Source: Agromyces sp. 3263 (lineage in GTDB: Bacteria; Actinomycetota; Actinomycetes; Actinomycetales; Microbacteriaceae). Taken from it: a stretch of 64,000 bases of DNA. The notes under the pieces were generated by a model. That model made no database searches. It was not told the origin of the DNA and saw only the letters and a list, made by a program, of their open reading frames with translations. The stretch covers positions 1,240,001 to 1,304,000 of the forward strand of contig NZ_JAVDUV010000001.1 of assembly GCF_031456545.1 (NCBI RefSeq). Direction: 5' to 3'. The position numbers and the translations under genes were made by a program. Positions 9,273-16,244 of the stretch are shown one piece after another; position 1 is the stretch's first letter, and the number at the start of each line of letters is the position of its first letter.

Positions 9273-9301
9273 TTGACACACGCTCCGACCTCGGATTGAC
9301 T
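9273..9301 (+). promoter_or_regulatory. Promoter placing the transcript start at the leader ATG
   Basis: A perfect -35 TTGACA (9273-9278) is followed after 17 bases by TTGACT (9296-9301) at the -10 position. The -10 is poor against TATAAT but has the first and last T and the fourth A. It ends 6 bases before the ATG at 9308, the spacing expected when a transcript starts on the start codon itself. Confidence 0.45.
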
Positions 9302-9307
9302 CTCCCC

Positions 9308-9409
9308 ATGACCGACACCGCACGCACCCTGACCGCCCCCGAGGCTCTCAGGACGACCGGCATGATGATGCCGGCGCGCGCGTCCATGTGTTGTCGAATG
9401 TGCCGCTGA
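9308..9409 (+). CDS. Putative Cys-rich leader peptide (33 aa)
   Basis: A 33-codon frame, too short for ordinary gene calling, reads MTDTARTLTAP at its start and ends MCCRMCR before TGA. Two adjacent Cys codons (TGT TGT at 9389-9394) and a third (TGC) lie within seven codons of the stop. Mycobacteria are known to use leaderless Cys-rich mini-genes (NCBI names such as Ms4533A-family leader peptide) as cysteine-sensing attenuators. The same layout is seen here: probable leaderless promoter, Cys run just before the stop, then about 160 untranslated bases before the next gene. Three consecutive ATG codons at 9362-9370 offer an alternative 15-residue start. Function is inferred; there is no direct evidence of translation. 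Confidence 0.55.
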   Translation: MTDTARTLTAPEALRTTGMMMPARASMCCRMCR

Positions 9410-9568
9410 CCGCGACCCGACCGCCGAGTCCCGCAGCCGATCCGCACCCCGATCGACCGCGACTCCACTGAACCAGCCGCACCGGCGGTTCGCCAGGCCG
9501 AACGGCCATTCGCATCGACCCCGTCTCGAGGGGTCCATCGCCGCACCTTCTTCGCACAAGGAATCGTC
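9410..9568 (+). promoter_or_regulatory. Candidate attenuator region between leader peptide and regulator gene
   Basis: 159 bases between the Cys-rich mini-gene and the winged-helix gene. Small hairpins are visible: an imperfect AACC/GGTT-ended stem at 9471-9490, GGCC-GAAC-GGCC at 9496-9507, and GACCCC/GGGGTC around a 7-base loop at 9517-9535. None is followed by a U run, so any termination would be Rho-dependent. The GACCCC stem leaves the downstream AAGGA ribosome-binding site free. Confidence 0.35.
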
Positions 9569-10357
9569 ATGTCACTCGCTCTCGCACCCGTCCGCACCGC
9601 CGCCGTCCGCACCGCCCCGTCGCTGCCCGACGTGCCGGCCCGCCCCGTCTCGATCGCGCCGCGCCCCGCAGAGGCGCCGACCACGCAGGCCGCTCCGGCC
9701 GAGTCGGCGCCCGCTGCCCGCGCCGCCGCTCCCCGCGTCCGCGCCGTGCCCGAGGGCACCGAGGCGCGCGGCTTCGTGCTCTACGTCGGCATCGACGAGG
9801 CGAAGGCCATCGCCGACGGCACGACGCTGCACCGCATCGTCGAGGCGCTCCGCACCCTCACCGCCGAGGTCGCCCCGTCGGCCGAGACCTACGCGGCCGT
9901 CGCCTTGGCCCCCGAGGGCTCGGGCGGCCGCGACGTCGACGTCGTGCGCCTCGCCCTCCAGGACCCGGCCGCGCTCGCGAAGCAGCGCGAGGGCCAGGGC
10001 ACGCGCGACGACGCCGACCGCCACCCGAACGGCGTCATCATCGACATCTCGCGCAAGCGCGTGCTGCTCGACGGCGAGGCAGCCGGGCTCACCTACAAGG
10101 AGTTCGAGCTCCTGCAGTACCTCGTGCTCCGTGAGGGCCGCACGATCGACCGGCACGAGCTCATCGACAGCCTGTGGGACGCCGACGACGAGGCACCGAG
10201 CGAGCGCACCATCGACGTGCACGTGCGCCGGCTACGCTCGAAGCTCGCCCACTACCAGGACATCGTCCGCACCGTGCGCGGCGTCGGCTACCGGTTCGAC
10301 CGCCACGCCGACGTCTCGATCCGCCAGGCCTCGACGCCGTCGCCCGACCTGTACTGA
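9569..10357 (+). CDS. Orphan winged-helix (OmpR/PhoB-type) transcriptional regulator
   Basis: 262 residues. The C-terminal third is a full Trans_reg_C DNA-binding domain: LTYKEFELLQYLVLREGRTI, then SERTIDVHVRRLRSKL and VRTVRGVGYRF. There is no phospho-receiver domain. In its place are an Ala/Pro-rich N terminus (about 65 residues) and a roughly 100-residue segment beginning RGFVLYVGIDEAKA that I do not recognise, which could be a ligand or partner domain. The start ATG has an AAGGA site 8 bases upstream. The gene follows the putative Cys-rich leader, so its expression may respond to cysteine supply. Target genes unknown; no kinase nearby. Confidence 0.85.
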   Translation: MSLALAPVRTAAVRTAPSLPDVPARPVSIAPRPAEAPTTQAAPAESAPAARAAAPRVRAVPEGTEARGFVLYVGIDEAKAIADGTTLHRIVEALRTLTAEVAPSAETYAAVALAPEGSGGRDVDVVRLALQDPAALAKQREGQGTRDDADRHPNGVIIDISRKRVLLDGEAAGLTYKEFELLQYLVLREGRTIDRHELIDSLWDADDEAPSERTIDVHVRRLRSKLAHYQDIVRTVRGVGYRFDRHADVSIRQASTPSPDLY

Positions 10358-10376
10358 ATTCGGAAAAATCACAGAA

Positions 10377-10398
10377 CGATAACTAGCGCCCGTTATCG
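10377..10398. promoter_or_regulatory. CGATAAC/GTTATCG inverted repeat, candidate MarR operator
   Basis: A perfect 7-bp inverted repeat with an 8-base spacer sits in a markedly AT-rich patch (10358-10430) that also has GTTATATATTCATTACGC. The patch lies between the winged-helix gene and the MarR-family gene and is the only plausible promoter for the latter. MarR dimers typically bind palindromes of about this size. Confidence 0.4.
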
Positions 10399-10599
10399 AT
10401 CCGTTATATATTCATTACGCATCCACTGTTTGCTGTGGCGGTGGATGCGGAATGTGATTGCAGGACACTCTTGGTGCAAGGGCGAGGGTCGGTCGTCAGC
10501 CTCTACGACCGGCCCTCACCCGTTCCCGCCCCGGTTTCCCTATCCTTGGATGAGTCCGGGTCGGAAGACCCGGCGTCGACACGTCGAGGGGAGCCCAAG

Positions 10600-11082
10600 G
10601 TGGCGGAGCGCGCGATCACGGTGGCCGCATGGGAGTCGCTCTTCCGCGCCCAGGTCACGATCATGCGGGCACTCGCCGCCGAGTTCCCGAGCGACGTCAT
10701 CTCGCTCAACGAGTACGACGTGCTCTTCAACATCACGCGCGCGCCTGGCCGCCGCCTGCGACTGAAGGACCTCAACCGCTCAGTGCTCATCACCCAGCCG
10801 AGCGTCAGCCGGCTCGTCGACCGTCTCGCCTCGCGCGGGCTCGTGACCAAGATGCACGACCCCGACGACGGTCGCGGCACCATCGTCGGCATCACCGAGG
10901 AGGGATTCGCCCTCTTCCGCCGCGTCGCATTCCGGCACATGGACACCATCGACCGCCACGTCGGCTCGGCCCTCGACGAAGCCGAGCTCCGCGAGCTCAT
11001 CGCGCTGTGCGACCGGCTCCGCGAGTCGGTCGGGGAACGGCCCGCCTCCCAGCTCGACGCCGACGCGGCGTCCGGCAGCTGA
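10600..11082 (+). CDS. MarR-family transcriptional regulator
   Basis: 160 residues with the MarR architecture: N-terminal helix (SLFRAQVTIMRALAAEF), winged helix with LLITQPSVSRLVDRLASRGL-type recognition helix near residue 65 and a wing containing DPDDGRGTIVGIT, then a C-terminal dimerisation helix. The frame is open back to a GTG at 10435, but the GTG at 10600 has a GGGAG site 7 bases upstream and starts at the conserved first helix, so I prefer it. The 5' untranslated region would then be about 150 bases. Regulated genes unknown. Confidence 0.82.
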   Translation: MAERAITVAAWESLFRAQVTIMRALAAEFPSDVISLNEYDVLFNITRAPGRRLRLKDLNRSVLITQPSVSRLVDRLASRGLVTKMHDPDDGRGTIVGITEEGFALFRRVAFRHMDTIDRHVGSALDEAELRELIALCDRLRESVGERPASQLDADAASGS

Positions 11083-11136
11083 ACCGCGCCCGTCAACCCG
11101 TCGCCCCCGTCCCGCGGTCGGGTGTAGACCGGAGCG

Positions 11137-11814
11137 ATGGGATCCTCCGCCACGCGCACCGTGCTGTTCGACGTCGACGGCACGCTCGTCGACTCGAACC
11201 TGCTGCACGTCGACGCCTGGCAGCGGGCGTTCGCGCGGTGCGGCGTCGAGGTCGACAGCTGGCGCATCCACCGCGCGATCGGACAGGACTCGGCGCTGCT
11301 CGTCGAGTCGCTCGCGGGTGACCGCGATCCCGCGTGGGTCGACGAGGTGAAGCGCCTGCACGCCGAGTACTACGGCGAGCTCGCGCCGCGGCTGCGCAGG
11401 TTCGACGGTGTTCGGCAGCTCCTCGCGGCGCTCGACGACCGCGGCATCCGGGTCGTGCTCGCGACCTCGGCACCACAGGATGAGCTGCGACTGCTGCGTG
11501 AGGCGATCGACGCGGATGCCGCCATCCACGCCGCGACGTCGGCCGACGACGTCGACACCGCCAAGCCCGCACCCACCCTCATCGAGGTGGCGCTCGAGCG
11601 AGCGGGAGCGGAAGCGCCCGAGGCCCTGTTCGTCGGCGACTCCACCTGGGACATGATCGCCGCGGGACGCGCCGGCGTCAGGGCCTACGGCCTGCGCTCG
11701 GGGGGCATCTCCGACGGGGAACTGCGGGAAGCGGGTGCGCAGCGGGTGTTCGACGACCCCGGCGACCTGCTCGCGCACCTCGAGGCGCTGGTCGACGGGC
11801 CACGCCCGGCCTGA
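11137..11814 (+). CDS. HAD-superfamily hydrolase, phosphoglycolate-phosphatase/beta-phosphoglucomutase-like
   Basis: 225 residues. Motif I FDVDGTLVDSN supplies the nucleophile Asp and acid/base Asp. Motif II is VVLATSAP, motif III the Lys in DTAKPAP, and motif IV FVGDSTWDM. A helical cap lies between motifs I and II, as in phosphoglycolate phosphatase and beta-phosphoglucomutase. The substrate is a small phosphorylated metabolite that cannot be specified. Stand-alone gene on the plus strand. Confidence 0.85.
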   Translation: MGSSATRTVLFDVDGTLVDSNLLHVDAWQRAFARCGVEVDSWRIHRAIGQDSALLVESLAGDRDPAWVDEVKRLHAEYYGELAPRLRRFDGVRQLLAALDDRGIRVVLATSAPQDELRLLREAIDADAAIHAATSADDVDTAKPAPTLIEVALERAGAEAPEALFVGDSTWDMIAAGRAGVRAYGLRSGGISDGELREAGAQRVFDDPGDLLAHLEALVDGPRPA

Positions 11815-11901
11815 CCGGCCCACGCGCAGCCCGCGCTACGACGACACGGCTGCGACCGCAACCCCATCGACGCGCGGATGCCGATGTGCGAGGTTCGAGC
11901 C

Positions 11902-12195
11902 ATGAACCATCTCACCCACGAGGTTCAGGTCCGGCTCGGCATCGAGATCGAAGACGAGTCCGTCCTGCTCGGCAACATGCCCGACCCTGCCGACGCCGAG
12001 GACATCGAACGTGCGATCGTCTGGACGTTGACGACCGCGCTGGACACGCGCGCGGTGCGCGACGTGCTCTCGTCCTACGGGCTCGCCATCCGTCGCGGCG
12101 AGGTGCGTGCCTTCGCCCCGTCGGTCGCCACCGTCATGCCCGGGTCAGGGCTCGATCACACGGTCGCGCAGGCGGCCGACCCCCTCTTGATGTGA
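11902..12195 (+). CDS. Hypothetical small acidic protein upstream of tal
   Basis: 97 residues (MNHLTHEVQV start) of unknown function, acidic in the first half. An alternative ATG 24 bases upstream is in frame, but the residues it adds look random and it lacks a ribosome-binding site. Only 6 bases separate its stop from the transaldolase ATG, so the two are very probably co-transcribed and may be coupled. No family recognised. Confidence 0.6.
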   Translation: MNHLTHEVQVRLGIEIEDESVLLGNMPDPADAEDIERAIVWTLTTALDTRAVRDVLSSYGLAIRRGEVRAFAPSVATVMPGSGLDHTVAQAADPLLM

Positions 12196-12201
12196 GCTCC
12201 C

Positions 12202-13314
12202 ATGAGCACGAACACCCCCACCGCCGCGTTGTCACGAGCCGGCGTCAGCATCTGGCTGGACGACCTGTCCAGGAAGCGGATCACCACCGGTGAGCTCGAG
12301 CGGCTCATCGGCGAACGCGATGTCGTCGGCGTGACGACGAACCCGACCATCTTCGCCACGGCCTTCGCCGACGGAGCGTCGTACACCGAGGCCATCCACG
12401 CTCTCGCCGCCGAGGGGGCCGACGTGGAGCGCGCGATCTTCGACATCACGACCCACGACGTGCGCGACGCCGCGGATCACCTGCGAGCGGTGTACGACCG
12501 CACTGACGGATACGACGGTCGCGTGTCGATCGAAGTCCAGCCCGGGGTCGCGCACGACGCCGAGCGCACCATCGAGCAGGCGCATGCGTTGTGGGAGAAG
12601 GTGGACCGGCCGAACGTGATGATCAAGATCCCGGCGACGGTCGAGGGACTCGGGGCGATCACCGCGGCGATCGGCGCGGGCATCAGCGTGAACGTGACGC
12701 TGATCTTCAGCCTGGACCGGTACCGGCAGGTCATCGACGCGTACCTGACCGGCCTGGAGCAGGCGAAGGCCGCGGGCATCGACCTGGCCACGATCCACTC
12801 GGTCGCGTCGTTCTTCGTGTCCCGCGTCGACACCGAGATCGACAAGCGCCTCGCGCAGATCGGCACCGACGAGGCCCTCGGCCTGAAGAGCAAGGCGGGC
12901 ATCGCGAACGCCCGGCTCGCGTACCAGCTGTACGAGGAGGTGTTCGGCGGGGAGCGGGCCACCGCGCTGCTGCAGGCCGGCGCGAACCGGCAGCGTCCGC
13001 TCTGGGCGTCGACCGGGGTCAAGGACCCGGCGCTGCCCGACACCCTCTACGTCACCGAGCTCGTCGCGACCGGCGTGGTGAACACCATGCCCGAGAAGAC
13101 CCTCGAGGCGACCTTCGACCACGGCGAGATCGTCGGCGACACCGTGACCGGCGCGTACGCCGACGCCGGCGCCGTGCTCGACGCGCTCGCCCGGGTCGGC
13201 GTCGACTACGACGACGTCACCGCGGTCCTCGAACGCGAAGGCGTCGAGAAGTTCATCGTCTCCTGGAACGAACTCCTCGACACCGTCCGCGGCGCACTGG
13301 AGGCAGCACGCTAG
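12202..13314 (+). CDS. tal: Transaldolase
   Basis: 370-residue pentose-phosphate enzyme transferring a dihydroxyacetone unit between sedoheptulose-7-phosphate and glyceraldehyde-3-phosphate. The Schiff-base Lys is in NVMIKIPAT, followed by [11 protein letters not shown] and the conserved Ser/Arg segment [15 protein letters not shown]. The length fits the long actinobacterial class of transaldolase. In many actinobacteria tal sits beside tkt and zwf; here it is alone with a small hypothetical gene upstream and a strong hairpin downstream. Confidence 0.95.
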   Translation: MSTNTPTAALSRAGVSIWLDDLSRKRITTGELERLIGERDVVGVTTNPTIFATAFADGASYTEAIHALAAEGADVERAIFDITTHDVRDAADHLRAVYDRTDGYDGRVSIEVQPGVAHDAERTIEQAHALWEKVDRPNVMIKIPATVEGLGAITAAIGAGISVNVTLIFSLDRYRQVIDAYLTGLEQAKAAGIDLATIHSVASFFVSRVDTEIDKRLAQIGTDEALGLKSKAGIANARLAYQLYEEVFGGERATALLQAGANRQRPLWASTGVKDPALPDTLYVTELVATGVVNTMPEKTLEATFDHGEIVGDTVTGAYADAGAVLDALARVGVDYDDVTAVLEREGVEKFIVSWNELLDTVRGALEAAR

Positions 13315-13356
13315 CGGTTCGCGAACAGGGGCCCGCGGAGTCCTGCTCCGCCGGGA

Positions 13357-13390
13357 CGGTGGGGTGGGAACCCTACCTCCCACCCCACCG
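13357..13390 (+). terminator. Terminator of tal
   Basis: A perfect 13-bp stem (CGGTGGGGTGGGA with its complement) around an 8-base loop, 42 bases after the tal stop. A second hairpin, GGTCTCC with GGAGACC, follows immediately at about 13391-13410. There is no U tract, as is usual for actinobacterial terminators. Confidence 0.75.
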
Positions 13391-13631
13391 CGGTCTCCAG
13401 GGGAGACCTCTCCCGCCGAGCGACCCGAACTGAGCTCGGCGAGCAGGATCCCGAGCAAACATCTGTCGACGGTCGCAGGTCGTCATGGCATGACGGAACT
13501 GTCGGGTATCGGGCCGACTCGGGCTTCCTCGAATCTAATCGCGCGTGGCGAATCCCACAGGGCCCCGAATGAGGGTCAAAACGACCCGGGAGCCGAGGCC
13601 TGGGCGGTGCCGGCCGTCGCCGGCTCAGTGG
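13391..13631. other. Gene-free remainder of a 317-base spacer
   Basis: Together with the tal terminator this fills 13315-13631. Beyond the GGTCTCC hairpin at its left edge I see nothing structured: no convincing frame, repeat or promoter. It separates two convergent transcription units. Confidence 0.5.
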
Positions 13632-13925
13632 TCACGCCGGCCAGTCGACGGATGCCTCGTACCCGGGGTGCTCGCGCAGGTACGCCGCGATGAACGGGCA
13701 GCGCGGCACGATGCGGTCGCCGCGCGCGACCGCGTCATCGAGCACGAACTTCGCGAGGCGGCTCCCGAGGCCCTGGCCCTCGTGCTCGGGTTCCACGACG
13801 GTATGCGTGAAGACGATGCGGCCCGGCGTCGCGTGATACTGCGCGAAGCCCACGCGCTCCCCGTCCAGGGTGAGCTCATAGCGCTCCGCCGCGTCGTTGC
13901 GCTCGATCTTCACGGTGTCCTGCAT
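13632..13925 (-). CDS. NATD1-type (GNAT-related) N-acetyltransferase
   Basis: 97 residues from the ATG at the right end (MQDTVKIERND), which has a strong GGAGG site 5 bases upstream. The compact GNAT-like fold of the NATD1/YjdJ group is seen in RYELTLDGERVGFAQYH, then VVEPEHEGQGLGSRLAKFVL with the acetyl-CoA pyrophosphate loop, and the terminal RCPFIAAYLREHPGY typical of this group. Acceptor unknown. The same frame runs back without a stop through an upstream membrane protein (see 13632-15281), so it may be made alone, as a fusion, or both. Confidence 0.72.
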   Translation of the reverse strand: MQDTVKIERNDAAERYELTLDGERVGFAQYHATPGRIVFTHTVVEPEHEGQGLGSRLAKFVLDDAVARGDRIVPRCPFIAAYLREHPGYEASVDWPA

Positions 13926-15281
13926 GCGTTCCTCCATCGCGAGACCGGGCCATCGCCGGATGCCCCGTGCGACCCGCCCGCTCATCACAACGCGTTCATC
14001 GCCCCACCGCATTCCTGCGCCGGCCGGAGATGGCGCATCGACGAGGCCCGATGACGGCATCCCGACGGGCACCGGCGGTCGGTCGCGCCGGTCGGGTCGC
14101 CGAGGAGCCGGGCGGGTAGCGGGCGGCCTCGGAACCGGGCGCGACGCGGGACCCACTCCGGCACCCGGGTGGGCGACGGTCGCGATCCGGCGGCGCCCGC
14201 CGTGAGCGGGCACGTGGGACCCGCCCGGACGCCGTGCGGCGAGATGCGGAGCCGCCGCGGCATCCGTCGCCACCGGGCTCGCGTGCGTGATCGCGACGAG
14301 GGCGATGAGCCACGCGAAGACGAGCGTGAACGCGACGATCTCGAACACGGTGAGGTTGAAGACGCCGAGCCCGTCGTAGGCCACCATCGCCGCGACCTCG
14401 ACGACGATGGACGCGTAGGACGCGACCACGAGTGTGCGCGGAAGGCGTCGCGCCCAGAGCTGCACGCCCATGGCCAGCACGGCGAACGACACGGCCGCGC
14501 CGAGGGCGGCGGCGTTGTGGATGGTGCTGTCACCGTCGATCGGGAAGAGCCCGACGCCCATGAGGCTGACCCCGATGAGCACGATGAGCACGCGCATGGT
14601 CGTGAGTCCACCGCGCCGCACGCCGAAGCGCACGTCGGCGACCGCGCGGGTCAGTCCCCCGGACATCGCCGCCATGCCGGCGCCCGACACCACGATCGCG
14701 ATGTTGAAGCACGCGGCCGCGACATCGTCCGACGTGCCGAGGGTGCTGAAGTTGTGGGTCCACCACGCGCCCGTCGGGGTCAGGCTCATGCTGGCGAGGC
14801 TGCCGGCCGCGAGGAGCATGGCGATGAGGTTGAACGTGCGGTAGGCCTCATGCTCGATGGCGACGCGATGCAGCCTGGCCGTTCCGAGGCACAGCACGAC
14901 GCCCAGGCCGATGGCGGCCACGGTGTGCCCGCCCGGCACCACGTCGAACGCGGCGCCGGTGAAGTGCACGCCGAGCATCGCGATCGCCCCCCAGGCGAGC
15001 CCGTTCGCGCGGGCGCGGGCGTCGGCGCCGAGCCCGGGAAGCCCGAACCGCTCGAGCATGGCGATGCCCGCCTGCGACGCGGAGGCCACGACGAGCGACA
15101 CGCCGACGCCGATCCCGACCGCGATCGCCGGTGCCGCCCACACGAGGTCTGCGCTGTGCAGCTCGGGGATGAGCCCGGGACCGCCGCCGTGCGTGTGGTC
15201 GTGGGTGAAGAGCGAGGTCAGCTCGTGGAACACCACCAGGGTGATCGCCGCTCCGATCAGCAGCGCGTATCCCCGACGCAT
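13632..15281 (-). CDS. DUF998-like integral membrane protein, reading frame continuous with NATD1 domain
   Basis: From MRRGYALLIG the frame encodes a hydrophobic protein with about ten TM segments over roughly 330 residues. The family-like features WWTHNFSTLGTS and GLFPIDGDSTIHNAAALGAA occur twice as a HN..(A/S)LG repeat, suggesting an internal duplication. No stop follows the last TM segment. About 115 Pro/Arg/Gly-rich residues lead straight into the NATD1 domain, giving about 549 residues. The linker looks like translated non-coding DNA, so a lost stop or a sequence error is as likely as a true fusion. An alternative GTG start lies at 15333-15335. Confidence 0.5.
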   Translation of the reverse strand: MRRGYALLIGAAITLVVFHELTSLFTHDHTHGGGPGLIPELHSADLVWAAPAIAVGIGVGVSLVVASASQAGIAMLERFGLPGLGADARARANGLAWGAIAMLGVHFTGAAFDVVPGGHTVAAIGLGVVLCLGTARLHRVAIEHEAYRTFNLIAMLLAAGSLASMSLTPTGAWWTHNFSTLGTSDDVAAACFNIAIVVSGAGMAAMSGGLTRAVADVRFGVRRGGLTTMRVLIVLIGVSLMGVGLFPIDGDSTIHNAAALGAAVSFAVLAMGVQLWARRLPRTLVVASYASIVVEVAAMVAYDGLGVFNLTVFEIVAFTLVFAWLIALVAITHASPVATDAAAAPHLAARRPGGSHVPAHGGRRRIATVAHPGAGVGPASRPVPRPPATRPAPRRPDRRDRPPVPVGMPSSGLVDAPSPAGAGMRWGDERVVMSGRVARGIRRWPGLAMEERMQDTVKIERNDAAERYELTLDGERVGFAQYHATPGRIVFTHTVVEPEHEGQGLGSRLAKFVLDDAVARGDRIVPRCPFIAAYLREHPGYEASVDWPA

Positions 15282-15608
15282 GAGGCTGGTGACTCGCCCG
15301 ACGTCGTGGCGTCCCTCCCGATTCGACGAGACCACGGTCCCCCCGTTTCGCGCACCCCGCATATCCCGACTTCCATCACCGGAATCAGATCTGAGCCGAG
15401 CATAGCCGGGACGCAAAGCATCGAGCATGACTGCGTCGGGCCGCACGCGCCGATGTTCGGCGGATTCTCAGCATCACATCTGCACGGCGCCGAAAATACC
15501 CCCCGACCGGGGGTCAGGGCCGCAGGAAGTGCCGAATGCACGACAACGCGCCGGAACGACAGAAGCGGCCCGCATTCGCGAACCGCTTCTCTACTGTCTC
15601 AACCAGTG
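15282..15608. other. Gene-free spacer between DUF998 gene and tRNA-Arg
   Basis: 327 bases. The left part must hold the promoter of the membrane-protein gene (minus strand). The right part has a CCCCCGACCGGGGG hairpin near 15500 and the tRNA terminator described separately. A short frame extends the membrane protein leftwards (GTG at 15333-15335). No other gene seen. Confidence 0.5.
15561..15590 (-). terminator. Terminator-like hairpin after tRNA-Arg
   Basis: AGAAGCGG and CCGCTTCT form a perfect 8-bp stem with a 14-base loop, 18 bases beyond the 3' end of the tRNA on the minus strand. There is no U tract. Confidence 0.55.
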
Positions 15609-15681
15609 TGCGCCCGGAGGGATTCGAACCCCCAACCTTCTGATCCGTAGTCAGATGCTCTATCCGTTGAGCTACGGGCGC
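15609..15681 (-). tRNA. tRNA-Arg (anticodon ACG)
   Basis: 73 bases folding as a complete cloverleaf: acceptor GCGCCCG/CGGGCGC, D arm GCTC...GAGC, anticodon stem TCTGA/TCAGA around the loop CTACGGA (anticodon ACG), and a T arm with TTCGAAT. The 3' CCA is not encoded. It decodes CGN codons after TadA converts A34 to inosine. Confidence 0.96.
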
Positions 15682-15689
15682 GTTGGTCG

Positions 15690-16169
15690 TCACCTTCGCT
15701 TCCGCGCGATCAGGCAACCACGCAACTCTAACGTACGAGTTGCGATGATGCCAATCGAGCGGCGGTGCCGTCGGCCGTCCGCGTGCTCGGGCCGAAGGGC
15801 GTCGAGCGCGAGGAGCTGGCGGCGGTTCGCGACCTGTCGGTACGACGTCTCGATGACCTCGGCGAGCATCTCCCAATCGGTGTCGGGGTCGTCGAGGCCG
15901 ACCGCGAGCCAGCGGTTCCGGTCGTAGTAGGGCGCCCCGAAGAACCGGCCGTCCTGCACGAGCGCGAGGTGCTCCTCGGGGTCGGTCTTCACGATGATCG
16001 AGAAGGGAGTGTCGGCGGTCGCGGCCACGTGCACGAAGATCGGCTTCGCCGCGCGGAACGTGGGCCGGCCCCAGGCTTCGACCTCGACGACCTCGGGCAG
16101 GGCGACGCAGATCCGGCGCACGCGATCGATGAGCGGATGGGCCGGGTCGACGACGCGCGGATGCTCCAC
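15690..16169 (-). CDS. MmcQ/YjbR-family protein
   Basis: 159 residues. The YjbR fold is recognisable from VRRICVALPEVVEVEAWGRP, then KPIFVHVAA and DGRFFGAPYYDRNRWLAVGL. These small proteins are often labelled DNA-binding, without a proven function. The last 30 residues are Arg-rich, unlike the family, and end 8 bases from the tRNA, so the native stop may have been lost and the tail may be read-through of the tRNA promoter region. A CGCAACTC/GAGTTGCG inverted repeat at 15721-15744 sits in that tail. Confidence 0.8.
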   Translation of the reverse strand: MEHPRVVDPAHPLIDRVRRICVALPEVVEVEAWGRPTFRAAKPIFVHVAATADTPFSIIVKTDPEEHLALVQDGRFFGAPYYDRNRWLAVGLDDPDTDWEMLAEVIETSYRQVANRRQLLALDALRPEHADGRRHRRSIGIIATRTLELRGCLIARKRR

Positions 16170-16191
16170 GGCGCCAGCCTACGCCGACGGC

Positions 16192-16244
16192 GACGGATGC
16201 CGCGGGGCTCCCGTGCGGCTGCCGTGGCCGCCGCGGCATCCGTC
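16192..16244 (-). terminator. Terminator of the alpha-glucoside ABC operon
   Basis: Perfect 14-bp stem GACGGATGCCGCGG (16192-16205) with CCGCGGCATCCGTC (16231-16244) and a 25-base loop, overlapping the permease stop codon. Both arms carry the window-wide GGATGCCGC motif in opposite orientation. Confidence 0.6.

Noticed and set aside
10435..10599. An extended start for the MarR regulator at GTG 10435
   Set aside because: The added 55 residues are Pro/Ser-rich and outside the MarR fold, and GTG 10600 has the better ribosome-binding site. Kept only as an alternative.
14169..15650. A 493-codon plus-strand frame opposite the DUF998-like gene
   Set aside because: His/Asp/Arg-rich shadow without domain features; the minus-strand frame has clear TM helices.
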